Source of the DNA: Natronorubrum daqingense
GTDB taxonomy: Archaea; Halobacteriota; Halobacteria; Halobacteriales; Natrialbaceae
Assembly (NCBI RefSeq): GCF_001971705.1
Contig: NZ_CP019327.1
Location: forward strand, 434,001 to 498,000
Length of the DNA: 64,000 bases
Reading direction: 5' to 3'
In this document: piece after piece, positions 1 to 8,314 of the stretch
Numbering within the stretch: the stretch's first letter is position 1
Layout: the number at the start of each line of letters is the position of its first letter
Position numbers and translations under genes: made by a program
Notes under the pieces: model-generated
Database searches by the model: none
What the model was told of the DNA's origin: nothing
The model's input: the letters and a program-made list of their open reading frames with translations, nothing else

Positions 1-1
1 C

Positions 2-544
2 GCTGACGAACCGGATCAAGTCTACGACCGAACCGTCGAAACGACGCTCGGCGAGTTGACGAACAACGCCAGCGAGAACAACACGAAGCTGACCTTCAAG
101 GTCACCGACGTCGGCAGCGACTCGGCGTACACGGAGTTCATCGAGCACTCGCTGACTCGAGACTACCTGCGTTCGCTGGTCCGTCGCGGTGCCTCGAAGA
201 TCGAGGCCTACGTCACCGTCCTCACGACGGACGACTACCGCGTCCAGATCCAGCCCGTCGCCTTCACGACGAAAAAGGCCGACGCGAGCCAGGAGAAGGC
301 CATCCGCGAACAGATGGTCGCCATGATCGAAGAGGCCGCCGCCGAGCGGACGTTCGAGGAACTCATCGACAGCGTCGTCGAAGGGCGACTCTCCTCGGGC
401 ATCTACGGCGAGGCCAAGACGATCTACCCGCTTCGCCGCGTCGAGATCCAGAAGGCGACCCTCGAGGCCCGACCCGAGGAAGTCGCCGAAGAGGAAGCGA
501 CCGCGGTCGACGTCGACGAAGAAGACGTCGCCACGGACGACTAA
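2..544 (+). CDS. rps3ae: 30S ribosomal protein S3Ae (eS1), 5' truncated
   Basis: The open frame enters the window at base 2 and stops with TAA, so the N-terminus is missing. The 180 visible codons match archaeal S3Ae (eS1), a small-subunit protein near the mRNA exit channel. Diagnostic stretches are TLGELTNNASENNTKLTFKV near the visible start, then the region with ARRGASKIE-like VRRGASKIEAYVTV and PLRRVEIQKATLEARP. The last 22 residues are an acidic tail typical of haloarchaeal versions. A TTG inside the frame at base 56 is not the real start because the frame and the family similarity continue upstream of it. A T6 run follows 22 bases after the stop. Confidence 0.95.
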   Translation, partial: ADEPDQVYDRTVETTLGELTNNASENNTKLTFKVTDVGSDSAYTEFIEHSLTRDYLRSLVRRGASKIEAYVTVLTTDDYRVQIQPVAFTTKKADASQEKAIREQMVAMIEEAAAERTFEELIDSVVEGRLSSGIYGEAKTIYPLRRVEIQKATLEARPEEVAEEEATAVDVDEEDVATDD

Positions 545-566
545 CGCGACGACCGAACGCGAGGCG

Positions 567-572
567 TTTTTT
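567..572 (+). terminator. Oligo-T terminator after S3Ae gene
   Basis: A run of six T directly follows a GC-rich stretch 22 bases downstream of the S3Ae stop. Archaeal polymerase terminates at such oligo-T tracts without needing a hairpin. It lies before a separate gene, so termination here fits the layout. Confidence 0.45.
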
Positions 573-674
573 CTACTGGGACACATCACGCGACGGAGAG
601 CCGTTGCTCCCCTCGAGTGAGATCCCCACCCCCACTCGTTCGCATTTAACACGGCTCCCCACGAACGAGCGTCT

Positions 675-1904
675 ATGACTCCAGTGGATGCTACCGACGG
701 ACGGGAGCCGACGACGCGCTTCGAGTACGAGCCATCGACGATCCGACTCGGCCCGAACTGTGTCGACGACCTCGAGGACGAACTCGCGGCCAACGGCTTC
801 GAACGCGCACTCGTCGTCTGTGGCTCGACCGTCGGTAGGACACCGGACGTGATCGGCCCGGTTACCGACGGAATCGGTGACCGATTAGTGGGCGTTTTCG
901 ACGAAACGACGCCGAAAAAACGCCTTGCGACGGCCGCGAACGCCCTCGAGCGCCTCGAGGCGGAGCGAGCGGACGTGCTCGTGAGCCTCGGTGGCGGAAG
1001 TAGCCTCGACGTGGCGAAGGCGGCGAGCGTCCTCGCGGCGAGCGACCGTCCGACGGCTGAAATTGCCGACGAGTTCGCCCGGACGGAGACGATCACCGTT
1101 CCGGACGAGGGGCTGGTGCCAATCGTCGCCGTCCCGACGACGCTCGCCGGGGCCGACCTCTCGATGAGCGCGGGGGTCACTGCCGGACCCGAGTCGGGAT
1201 TGGTCGACACCGTCGTCGAAGGCGGGATCTCACATCCGGGACTCATGCCTGCAGCCGCAGTGTACGACCCGACGATGCTCGAGACGACGCCGGAGACCAT
1301 CCTCGCTGGGTCGGCGATGAACGGCTTCGACAAGGGCATCGAGACGCTCTACTCGGCCGCTGGGTCGCCGGTAACCGACGCCACGGCCAGACACGGTCTC
1401 GAGAAACTCGCGGACGGGCTACGCGCGTTCGGTGACGGTGCCCGGGATATCGATACGTATCAGACTCTTCTCGAGGGAATCGTCCTCGTCCAGTACGGAA
1501 TCTCTCGCGCCGACGGGTCGACGCTCTCGATCGTCCACGCCTTCGGACACGGTCTCACACGAACGTACAGCGTCCAGCAGGGGGCCGCTCACGCCGTCGT
1601 CGTTCCTCACGTCCTCGAGTATCTCTTCGAACAGGACGACGTCGACGCTCGAGCAGGGATGCTCGCGGACGCCCTCGGCGTCGAAAATGCGGCCGATCAC
1701 GGTAGTGCAGTCGTCGAGGCAGTCACCGAAATTCGGGACGCACTCGGACTCCCCGCATGCCTGCGGAACGTCGACGGACCCGAACCCGACGAGTTCGAAG
1801 CCGTTGCGACCCACATTCTAAGCGACCGATTGATGGCGAACACGCCGCCGGGACTCGAGCCGACGGTCGACGACATCGACGGAATCCTCGAGCGAGCGTG
1901 GTGA
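675..1904 (+). CDS. Fe-ADH superfamily dehydrogenase with altered metal-site residues
   Basis: 409 residues with the fold signature of group III (iron-type) alcohol dehydrogenases: an N-terminal nucleotide-binding half carrying VSLGGGSSLDVAKAAS near residues 102-117, and a helical C-terminal half. The usual metal-binding positions are changed. The Asp and His of the DALTHAIE-type motif are Asn216 and Lys220 (MNGFDKGIETLYS), and the HG motif near residue 300 reads QGAAHAVVVPH. The MN...LY and AHAVVxPH patterns resemble maleylacetate-reductase relatives, which also depart from the classical ligand set. The substrate cannot be read from the sequence. It stands alone between the S3Ae gene and a convergent histidine kinase. 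Confidence 0.75.
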   Translation: MTPVDATDGREPTTRFEYEPSTIRLGPNCVDDLEDELAANGFERALVVCGSTVGRTPDVIGPVTDGIGDRLVGVFDETTPKKRLATAANALERLEAERADVLVSLGGGSSLDVAKAASVLAASDRPTAEIADEFARTETITVPDEGLVPIVAVPTTLAGADLSMSAGVTAGPESGLVDTVVEGGISHPGLMPAAAVYDPTMLETTPETILAGSAMNGFDKGIETLYSAAGSPVTDATARHGLEKLADGLRAFGDGARDIDTYQTLLEGIVLVQYGISRADGSTLSIVHAFGHGLTRTYSVQQGAAHAVVVPHVLEYLFEQDDVDARAGMLADALGVENAADHGSAVVEAVTEIRDALGLPACLRNVDGPEPDEFEAVATHILSDRLMANTPPGLEPTVDDIDGILERAW

Positions 1905-2016
1905 GCAGTCGACGGACGCAGTCTCGACGATTCGGATCCGATCGTCGGTGGCGGCTCGAGAGGGCGTCGCTGTGGGCCGATTTCGGGACACACGGATTAG
2001 GGAAGGTGGATGGGCT

Positions 2017-3147
2017 TTAGCGCTCAGTATCGATTACCGGGAGCGTGACTGAGAACGTCGACCCCTCGCTGAGTTCGGACTCGACGCTGATCCGGCCCTC
2101 GTGGCGTTCGACGATTCGTTCACAGAGTGCCAGACCAATTCCGACCCCAGGGTGGTCCTCACGGCTGTGAAGCCGCTGAAACACGTCGAAGATACGTTCT
2201 TGATCGTCAGGCGCAATACCGATTCCGTCGTCCTCGACGGTAACGTTCCACCAGGGACCGTCTCGCGTGGCGGAGACGTGTACCGTCGTCGGGCCAGTGC
2301 CCCCGTACTCGATCGCATTCGTCAACAGGTTTTCGAACACCTGCCGCAACTGCCGTTCGTCGCCGGTGACTGCCGGTAGCGAGTCCATGGTGACCTCGAC
2401 ATCGCTCTCCGAGAGCGGTCCGTGCAAATCGTCGAGGACGCCCTCGAGGACTCGATCCAACTCTACGCGCGACAGTGGTTCGCCCTGGGTTTCGACCCGG
2501 GAGTACTCGAGGAGTGACTCGATCATCCGTCGCATCCGGTCTGCGCCGTCGACCGCGAAGGTGAGAAATTCTTCAGTCTCCGCCGACAGCTCGTCGGCGG
2601 ATCGACGCTCGATCAACTGCAGGTAACTCGAGACCATTCGAAGTGGCTCCTGTAAGTCGTGGGAGGCGGCGTAGGCGAACTGTTCGAGTCGCTCGTTCGA
2701 GGCTTCGAGCTTTGCTACTGTCTCCTCGAGTTCGGTTGCTCGCGTCTTCGCTCGTGCGTCGTAGATCCCGACCCCGAATCCGGCGAGACTGCTGAACGAC
2801 GTGAGAAAGAGGATCGCCCGGGCCGGATTCGAAATGCTATCGGCTGGCTGACTATTGTACACGACGAGCATGCCGAGCATCGCACCGAATCCGACGAGCG
2901 TCCAGCCCGCGACGTCGGGATAGAACTCGGGCCGAATGTCGCTTCTCGACAACGCCAACCCGCCGTAGACGAGGGCGACGCCGAGCAGGCCGATCAGCGA
3001 GGAGACGACTACCACGTTTCCGGCTGGCGTTCCGCCCTGGACCCGAACGGAGCCCCAGACGAGACTGAAAACGATGTAGAACGCGCCGAGACCGATAACA
3101 ACGGTCCTCGGACCGATTGAAGAGAGCACTCGTTTCCAGCGATCCAT
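2017..3147 (-). CDS. Membrane-bound sensor histidine kinase
   Basis: 376 residues. Four hydrophobic segments (about 14-35, 44-66, 79-97, 110-129) form a membrane sensor without a large external domain. A short coiled coil follows (133-157), then the dimerisation helix with phospho-acceptor His163 in ASHDLQEPLR. The ATPase domain has the N box (QVFENLLTNAIEYGG), the G1 box (VEDDGIGIAPDD) and the G2 box (GVGIGLALCERIVERHEG), so all catalytic boxes are intact. No response regulator is next to it, so it is an orphan kinase whose partner is elsewhere. The signal is unknown; the membrane-embedded N-terminus suggests a membrane or redox cue, which is inference only. Confidence 0.9.
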   Translation of the reverse strand: MDRWKRVLSSIGPRTVVIGLGAFYIVFSLVWGSVRVQGGTPAGNVVVVSSLIGLLGVALVYGGLALSRSDIRPEFYPDVAGWTLVGFGAMLGMLVVYNSQPADSISNPARAILFLTSFSSLAGFGVGIYDARAKTRATELEETVAKLEASNERLEQFAYAASHDLQEPLRMVSSYLQLIERRSADELSAETEEFLTFAVDGADRMRRMIESLLEYSRVETQGEPLSRVELDRVLEGVLDDLHGPLSESDVEVTMDSLPAVTGDERQLRQVFENLLTNAIEYGGTGPTTVHVSATRDGPWWNVTVEDDGIGIAPDDQERIFDVFQRLHSREDHPGVGIGLALCERIVERHEGRISVESELSEGSTFSVTLPVIDTER

Positions 3148-3216
3148 CGTCGTGGTAGAGGAAAGAGTAACTATTAGTCGTTCGGGAACGGTGTTAAGTA
3201 AACCTCCCAGTCGTTG

Positions 3217-3948
3217 CTAGTTCTCTGCGTACGACGGCCGTTCGTCGTACTCGATCGGATCTCGAACGCCGATGTTCTGGAACGCCTGTAGTCGAATCGC
3301 ACAGGAATCACAGGTGCCACAGGCGGGCTCGTTTTCGCGGTAACAACTCCAGGTATGCTCGTATGGTACCTCGAGGTCGTCACCCCGCTCGGCGATGTCG
3401 GTTTTCGACCATTCGACGAACGGCGCTTCGATCGAAATCTCAGTCTCGGGTTTCGTTCCGACGTCGACCACCTGCTCGAACGCCTCGAAGAACGCGGGAC
3501 GACAGTCGGGATAGCCGGCGAAATCCTCGCTGTGCGCGCCGATGAAGACGGCCTCGCAGTCGTTGGCTTCCGCGTAGGAGACGGCCATCGCGAGCAGATT
3601 GGCGTTCCGGAATGGAACGTACGACGAGGGAATCTCGTCGCTCTCCAGGTCAGCGTCTTCGACGGCCAGTTCGTCGTCGGTGAGACTCGAGTTCCCGATG
3701 GCGGAGAGATGGCCCGTTTCGATTCGCAAGAGGTCCGCGAGGTCGAACGCGTCGGCGAGACGACGGGCGCACTCGAGTTCGCGCGTTTCGGTTTGCTGGC
3801 CGTAGGAGGTGTGGAGCCCGTAGAGGTCGTAGCCACGGGCTCGAGCGACGGCAGCGGCGGTGGCGCTGTCCATTCCCCCCGAGAGGAGGACGACGGCGCG
3901 TTTAGCGGTCGATTCGTCGGTCGGTTGGTTGGTTGATCGGTTGGTCAT
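3217..3948 (-). CDS. queC: 7-cyano-7-deazaguanine synthase QueC
   Basis: ATP-dependent ligase converting 7-carboxy-7-deazaguanine and ammonia to preQ0, the precursor of archaeosine at tRNA position 15. The PP-loop LLSGGMDSATAAAVARARG lies at the N-terminus. The C-terminal zinc site is seen as SCYRENEPACGTCDSC, followed by IRLQAFQNIG. I start at the ATG at 3948; an in-frame ATG at 3954 and a GTG at 3960 directly after the queE stop are alternatives. It is the last gene of a tightly packed queD-queE-queC operon. Confidence 0.93.
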   Translation of the reverse strand: MTNRSTNQPTDESTAKRAVVLLSGGMDSATAAAVARARGYDLYGLHTSYGQQTETRELECARRLADAFDLADLLRIETGHLSAIGNSSLTDDELAVEDADLESDEIPSSYVPFRNANLLAMAVSYAEANDCEAVFIGAHSEDFAGYPDCRPAFFEAFEQVVDVGTKPETEISIEAPFVEWSKTDIAERGDDLEVPYEHTWSCYRENEPACGTCDSCAIRLQAFQNIGVRDPIEYDERPSYAEN

Positions 3949-3960
3949 GGGCATGCTCAC

Positions 3961-4746
3961 TCAGGTTTCGGGGGCGTCGTTCCAGAGGTCGACGTGCAAT
4001 CGAGGCGTGTACCGAAAGCCGTGTTCGATCGCGAGTTGGGCGACTCGAGTACGGGTGTCCGCGAGTTGCTCACGCGTCGCCCCTTCGGGCATCAAGAGGA
4101 CGTCTTCGTCCCGGATCGGAGCGTTACTCGCCGCACGCAACTCCGCGAGGAGGTCGAGGGTCTCCGGAATGTCGCCGTCGTCGGTGACGACGAACTTCAA
4201 CTGGAAATCGAACGTTTCGACGAGGCTGGTTAGCGCCTCGAGGTCGATTCGGTCGGCCTCGTGTCGCCGTTCCCATTGGCCCGCATCGACGCCGTCTGGC
4301 GCGCGTTCGGGAGTCGGCGTACTGCTCTCGAGTTTCGGGCTGATCGACGCGAGATCGATCGGCGCGTCGGGGGCGACGGTGCCGTTGGTCTCGACGGTCG
4401 TGTGGTACCCGCGCGCGGAGAGTTCCTCGAGGAGGTCCACGGCCGTTTCGTGTATTAGTGGCTCGCCGCCCGTCAAGACGACGTGATCAGCGTTCTCGTA
4501 GGACTCGATCTCCGCGAGGATCGTGTCGAGGTCCATCCAGGCGTGTGTCGGCTCCCAGGACGTGTGATAGGAATCACAGAACCAACACCGGAGGTTACAG
4601 CCGCTCGTTCGGACGAACACGGAGGGAACACCCGCGAGACGTCCCTCGCCCTGGAGCGAGCAGAACAACTCGTTGATCGGGAGCCCGTCACCCGACCCGA
4701 CTTCCTCGGGCGAGTCGTCTCGATCCACTGAATCTGAGACCGGCAT
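3961..4746 (-). CDS. queE: 7-carboxy-7-deazaguanine synthase QueE (radical SAM)
   Basis: 261 residues. Radical SAM enzyme that contracts 6-carboxytetrahydropterin to 7-carboxy-7-deazaguanine. The [4Fe-4S]-binding cysteines appear as SGCNLRCWFCDS (CxxxCxxC), preceded by the QueE-specific ELFCSLQGEGRLAGVPSVFV. GGEPL, in VVLTGGEPLIHE, contacts SAM in this family. An insertion of roughly 30 residues after SISPKLESSTP is rich in charged residues, as in other haloarchaeal versions. It sits between queD (one base away) and queC, so the three genes are one transcript supplying preQ0. Confidence 0.93.
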   Translation of the reverse strand: MPVSDSVDRDDSPEEVGSGDGLPINELFCSLQGEGRLAGVPSVFVRTSGCNLRCWFCDSYHTSWEPTHAWMDLDTILAEIESYENADHVVLTGGEPLIHETAVDLLEELSARGYHTTVETNGTVAPDAPIDLASISPKLESSTPTPERAPDGVDAGQWERRHEADRIDLEALTSLVETFDFQLKFVVTDDGDIPETLDLLAELRAASNAPIRDEDVLLMPEGATREQLADTRTRVAQLAIEHGFRYTPRLHVDLWNDAPET

Positions 4747-4747
4747 C

Positions 4748-5236
4748 TCAGAACGCGCTCCCTCCGCAGAGTTCGCTGGTTTCGCTCACCTGGACCGCGA
4801 TCTCGGAGACGTTCTCGGGGAGGGCGGCCTCGAGTTTCTCCTCGAGGACGACGCTCATGACCTCCGCCGTGGGCGGGTGCTCGAGGACGATTAGGGCGTC
4901 GTCGTCACCGGCCGACTCGAACGCGTCGACGAGTGGGTCGCCCGCCTCGAGCAAGAACATGTGATCCCACTCGTCGATGACCTCGGTAATATCCCCTTTG
5001 TCGGCAACCCACCCTTCTTCGGTGAGTTCGCCGACGAGTTTGACGGTGACCTCGTAGTTATGGCCGTGGGGCCGCGAACACTTCCCGTCGTGGTGTAGAA
5101 TCCGGTGCCCGGTACTGATTCTGATCGGTCGTTCGCGCCCGATGTAAAGTACTCGCTCCGTGCCGGTGACCGAGTATATTCTCTGACCGGTGTCGGTCCC
5201 GCCACGGCGACCTCCCGACTCTCCGCTCTCGTTCAT
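4748..5236 (-). CDS. queD: 6-carboxytetrahydropterin synthase QueD
   Basis: 162 residues of the 6-pyruvoyltetrahydropterin synthase family; QueD makes 6-carboxytetrahydropterin from dihydroneopterin triphosphate. The zinc-binding and catalytic region reads STGHRILHHDGKCSRPHGHN, with the HGHNYEVTV core motif. The C-terminal SETSELCGGSAF matches the family's conserved end region with a catalytic Glu. About 40 residues precede the core, which is common in haloarchaea. It is the first gene of queD-queE-queC; a TATA-like element lies 21-28 bases before its ATG, so the message is probably leaderless. Confidence 0.92.
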   Translation of the reverse strand: MNESGESGGRRGGTDTGQRIYSVTGTERVLYIGRERPIRISTGHRILHHDGKCSRPHGHNYEVTVKLVGELTEEGWVADKGDITEVIDEWDHMFLLEAGDPLVDAFESAGDDDALIVLEHPPTAEVMSVVLEEKLEAALPENVSEIAVQVSETSELCGGSAF

Positions 5237-5547
5237 ACCATGGTATTATCACAGGATTACTTAAGGATGATCAACCGACGCCGTGAGTACTGGCGGTCGG
5301 ATTTCTCGAGTCGCGTCGGTGTCTGCGAGATAGGGACCCGTTCCGTTGTACACGCGATGTTTCGACTCAAATCGAAGTCTGGACTGGAACCGTCTGGAAT
5401 AGTCAATCGCTCCCTCGAACCGAGTGCACCTCGCCGCACACGGTCCTCCCCGTCTCCCGCGCCCCTCGTTTGCGTGTCGCTACCACATCTCGAGCGAATT
5501 TGATCGCCGCGAGCCCGACCCGTTGACACTCGTGTCTTCGACGCCCC
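5237..5547. other. Intergenic stretch between queD and a regulator gene
   Basis: 311 bases. The side next to queD is AT-rich and holds its promoter. The remainder (about 5280-5547) is GC-rich with only arginine-rich open frames lacking any recognisable motif; I see no convincing gene or structured RNA. Confidence 0.5.
5257..5264 (-). promoter_or_regulatory. TATA-like box for the queDEC operon
   Basis: On the minus strand this reads TTAAGTAA, centred about 24 bases before the queD ATG. That matches the spacing of haloarchaeal leaderless promoters. It lies in a locally AT-rich segment. Confidence 0.55.
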
Positions 5548-5904
5548 TTACTCGTGAAGCTGATCGTGAAGCCGGTTTTTGGCCTCCGTTCGTCGCTTCT
5601 GTGAGTACTGGGGCTCGGTGTCAGAGAAGTCGACCTCGATTTCGTCGAGCGTTCGTCGGTAAATGTTCGTTCGTCGCCCCTCCTCCGAGAGCTGCCGTCC
5701 CTCACATGTCAAGAGCCCGGCGTCGACGAGTTCTTCGATCCGACGATAACACGTTGCAATCGGGATTTTGATATCTTCGCTGAGAGCCTGTGCTGATTTC
5801 GGTGAACCTGCAGCACAGAGGATCTCTGCGCTGTATTTGTTGCCGAGTGCTGAGAGGACTGTATTCGAGTCCGACTCGGTTCGTTCCCTCCGACTATGAG
5901 ACAT
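5548..5904 (-). CDS. Small winged-helix transcriptional regulator
   Basis: 118 residues. Residues about 15-90 read as an ArsR/MarR-like winged helix: VLSALGNKYSAEILCAAGSP (helix 1), AQALSEDIKIPIATCYRRIE (helix-turn-helix) and ELVDAGLLTCEGRQL (wing). The charged C-terminal 30 residues may dimerise. Haloarchaeal regulators of this size usually control a neighbouring gene or their own promoter. A perfect 10-base palindrome (CTCTATAGAG) lies 7 bases before the start codon and could be its operator. The ligand and targets are unknown. Confidence 0.8.
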   Translation of the reverse strand: MSHSRRERTESDSNTVLSALGNKYSAEILCAAGSPKSAQALSEDIKIPIATCYRRIEELVDAGLLTCEGRQLSEEGRRTNIYRRTLDEIEVDFSDTEPQYSQKRRTEAKNRLHDQLHE

Positions 5905-5910
5905 CGTTCA

Positions 5911-5920
5911 CTCTATAGAG
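5911..5920. promoter_or_regulatory. Perfect palindrome CTCTATAGAG before regulator start
   Basis: A 10-base perfect palindrome sits between the AT-rich promoter (about 5920-5960) and the ATG of the winged-helix regulator at 5904. Position and symmetry fit an autoregulatory operator for a dimeric protein. This is inferred from sequence only. Confidence 0.35.
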
Positions 5921-6112
5921 AATTATCAGAATTTAATCTTGTGGTTATATTGTGACTATCACGTATTGTAATATTTGTTATCTGGTGACACAGGATCGGT
6001 TGCGCGCGGACGCTGGGTAGTGATAACACGGTATCGCGCTCCTAACAGCATTCAATAGCGGGGTGGGCGACTCCTCGATACTCGTTTGATGTTTGAGCCC
6101 AAACCAGCCGGT

Positions 6113-6799
6113 ATGAACGCAGCGGTCCTCACAGTCGGTGACGAACTACTCGCCGGGCGGACGACGAACACCAACGCTACCTGGCTCTGTCGGCGACTGA
6201 ACGATCGAGGCGTCTCGGTCGAACGAGTCACCACCGTTCCCGACCGAACCGAAGACATCGCTCGCACCGTCGAGGAGTACCGGCAGGCGTACGACGCCGT
6301 CGTCGTCACCGGCGGACTCGGCCCGACGCACGACGACGTGACGATGGCCGCCGTCGCGAGCGCCCTCGAGCGAGACCTCGAGGAACACGCGGACGCGATC
6401 GCCTGGCTCGCGGACGACGGCTACTCTCGAGGCGACCTGACCGATGGCACGGCTGACCTGCCGACGGGTGCGCGAGCAATTCACAACGAGGTCGGCGTCG
6501 CGCCCGGTGCCGTTCTCGAGAACGTCTACGTTCTGCCCGGGGTCCCCTCCGAGATGAAAGCCATGTTCGAGTCCGTCGCGAGTGAGTTTACGGGGACGAC
6601 CACGTACCGCGAGGAAATCGTCGTCGACGAGCCAGAGAGTGCGCTTCTCGACCGAATCGCGGCCGTAAGAGAACGATTCGACGTGACCGTCGGCAGTTAT
6701 CCGGGCGGATCGGTTCGACTGGCACTCGAGAGCACTGACGAGGCGACGCTCGAGGAGGCGACGACGTGGCTTCGCGAGCGCGTCGACGAAGCCGAGTAA
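6113..6799 (+). CDS. CinA-like MoCF-domain protein
   Basis: 228 residues from the ATG at 6113 (MNAAVLTVGDELLAG), where family similarity begins; an ATG at 6089 would add eight unconserved residues. The molybdopterin-binding fold is visible: VTVGDELL-type strand, TNTNATWLCRRLNDRGV, VVTGGLGPTHDD (phosphate-binding loop) and VLPGVPSEMKAMFE. It corresponds to the COG1058 half of CinA; the C-terminal nicotinamide-nucleotide amidase domain is absent. Bacterial homologues have ADP-ribose pyrophosphatase or NMN amidase activity, but the role of short archaeal forms is unsettled. A membrane microprotein follows on the opposite strand. Confidence 0.85.
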   Translation: MNAAVLTVGDELLAGRTTNTNATWLCRRLNDRGVSVERVTTVPDRTEDIARTVEEYRQAYDAVVVTGGLGPTHDDVTMAAVASALERDLEEHADAIAWLADDGYSRGDLTDGTADLPTGARAIHNEVGVAPGAVLENVYVLPGVPSEMKAMFESVASEFTGTTTYREEIVVDEPESALLDRIAAVRERFDVTVGSYPGGSVRLALESTDEATLEEATTWLRERVDEAE

Positions 6800-6820
6800 G
6801 GTGAGGGCGTCGTGTCGTGA

Positions 6821-6946
6821 TTATCGGTAAAAGTAGACGAGCCAGCCGATCGTGAGGAGCAGACTCAGTGCCAGGACGCCCCAGCCGGCGATCTCCATCG
6901 GTAGTTCCGTCTCTGCCTCGAGTACGACGAACGCGAGTTGGTTCAT
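6821..6946 (-). CDS. 41-residue single-pass membrane microprotein
   Basis: An open frame with ATG at 6946 and TAA at 6821-6823 encodes 41 residues. An acidic N-terminal third (MNQLAFVVLEAETELPMEI) is followed by one hydrophobic segment (AGWGVLALSLLLTIGWLVYF) ending in YR. The compositional pattern (one clean transmembrane helix, positive C-terminus) and placement in a gap of otherwise unused sequence argue that it is real. An AT-rich stretch (CTTAATCTTTCAG on the plus strand) lies upstream. The function is unknown. Confidence 0.6.
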   Translation of the reverse strand: MNQLAFVVLEAETELPMEIAGWGVLALSLLLTIGWLVYFYR

Positions 6947-7101
6947 GTTCCGCGGTGGGTTCCCATCCCTCTTAATCTTTCAGAAAGACGTTGACATCGT
7001 CGTCGCTCGGTAGCAGTCATTCGAGGTGACCCCGTCCCGCCACGTGGAAACTGCGTGAGAACACCACACGGCTTTTGCGAGGGCCACGCCTACCATCGAA
7101 T

Positions 7102-8211
7102 ATGGAGTCGCTCGGTGTCGTCGTGAATCCGATCGCCGGGATGGGCGGTCGAGTGGGATTGAAGGGAACTGACGGCAAACTCGAGGAAGCGCGCCGACGC
7201 GGTGCCAAAGCGAGGGCACCGGATCGCGCACGGGAGGCACTCGAGGCGTTTGCCCGTCGAGCGCCCGAGGCCGCGGTCTACACGGGTGCGGGGGTCCTCG
7301 GCGAAACGGTCGCTCGAGACGTCGGGCTCGATCCACACGTCGTTTCCGGACCACAAACCGACGTGAGCGATGACGTCGGTCCCGCCGACGCCGATACGTC
7401 CGCGGCTGATACGCGAGCGACCGTCGAGGCCCTCCTCGGCCAGGGAGTCGACCTCGTCCTGTTCGTCGGCGGCGACGGGACGGCCGTCGACGTCGCGACG
7501 GTACTCGAGGACGCGGGCGCGTCGACGCCCATGCTCGGCGTTCCTGCCGGTGTCAAAATCTACTCGTCGGTGTTCGCCGTTACACCCGCCGACGCCGGTC
7601 GAATCGCGGCCGAGTTCGACCGCGTCGAAACCCGCGAGGTCAACGACATCGACGAAGCGGCCTACCGGGAGGGCGAGGTTCGCACCGAGCTACGGGCCGT
7701 CGTTCCCGTCCCCGTCGCGTCGGACGTCCAATCGAGCAAGCAGGTCTCGAGTGGCAACGTCGACTCGCTGGCGGCGGGATTCGCACGGGAGGTCGACCCC
7801 GAGAGAGCGTACGTGTTCGGTCCCGGCGGAACCGTCGGTGCGATCGAATCGGAACTCGGTATCGACCCGTCTCCCCTCGGCGTCGATATCTGGCACGACG
7901 AGAAAGTGCTGGCCCGAGACGCCACGGAAGACGATATTCTCGAGTGCCTCGAGTCGGTCGACGGCCCGGTCACGATCGTCGTCTCGCCCATCGGCGGGCA
8001 GGGGTTCCTCTTCGGTCGGGGGAATCAACAGCTCTCGCCGGCCGTAATCCGGCGCGCTGACGAGGTCGACATCGTCGCCTCGGGGGCGAAACTCGACGGA
8101 ATAGACGCGTTGCACGTCGATACGGATGACCGAGACCTCAACGATGAACTTCGTGGCTGGCAACGCGTTCGAACGGGGCGATTTACGACGCGTCTCGTGC
8201 ACGTTGTTTAA
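7102..8211 (+). CDS. ATP-NAD kinase family protein
   Basis: 369 residues from the ATG at 7102, where VVVNPIAGMGG, the family's first conserved motif, begins. The NAD kinase/diacylglycerol kinase catalytic signature is seen as LFVGGDGTAVDVATVLEDAG, and a second glycine-rich motif as SPIGGQGFLFGRGNQQLSP. This organisation matches the long archaeal COG3199-type NAD kinases rather than the short PpnK form. The predicted activity is ATP-dependent phosphorylation of NAD, or of a related substrate. It is transcribed alone, upstream of a PhoU-family gene. Confidence 0.85.
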   Translation: MESLGVVVNPIAGMGGRVGLKGTDGKLEEARRRGAKARAPDRAREALEAFARRAPEAAVYTGAGVLGETVARDVGLDPHVVSGPQTDVSDDVGPADADTSAADTRATVEALLGQGVDLVLFVGGDGTAVDVATVLEDAGASTPMLGVPAGVKIYSSVFAVTPADAGRIAAEFDRVETREVNDIDEAAYREGEVRTELRAVVPVPVASDVQSSKQVSSGNVDSLAAGFAREVDPERAYVFGPGGTVGAIESELGIDPSPLGVDIWHDEKVLARDATEDDILECLESVDGPVTIVVSPIGGQGFLFGRGNQQLSPAVIRRADEVDIVASGAKLDGIDALHVDTDDRDLNDELRGWQRVRTGRFTTRLVHVV

Positions 8212-8283
8212 GGATGGTGTGAGAATCGAGCTTCCAATGAACCATATAACTATCCGAATCAGATATAATGGCCATATAGTCAA

Positions 8284-8291
8284 GATTAAGG
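8284..8291 (+). promoter_or_regulatory. TATA-like box of the PhoU-family gene
   Basis: GATTAAGG is centred about 28 bases before the ATG at 8315. The 45 bases upstream are strikingly AT-rich with two copies of CCATATA (around 8242 and 8271), which could be activator-binding sites. Functional assignment is inferred. Confidence 0.45.
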
Positions 8292-8314
8292 TCGGTCCCG
8301 GCTAGGGGTCTCGT

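Noticed and set aside
1419-1821. Long overlapping frames antisense to the dehydrogenase and many similar arginine/serine-rich frames across the window
   Set aside because: These are the usual shadow frames of GC-rich coding sequence: no start context, no motifs, and each lies over a recognised gene.
5257-5529. 90-residue minus-strand frame between queD and the small regulator
   Set aside because: Basic, motif-free composition, and it runs into the queD promoter; not supported.
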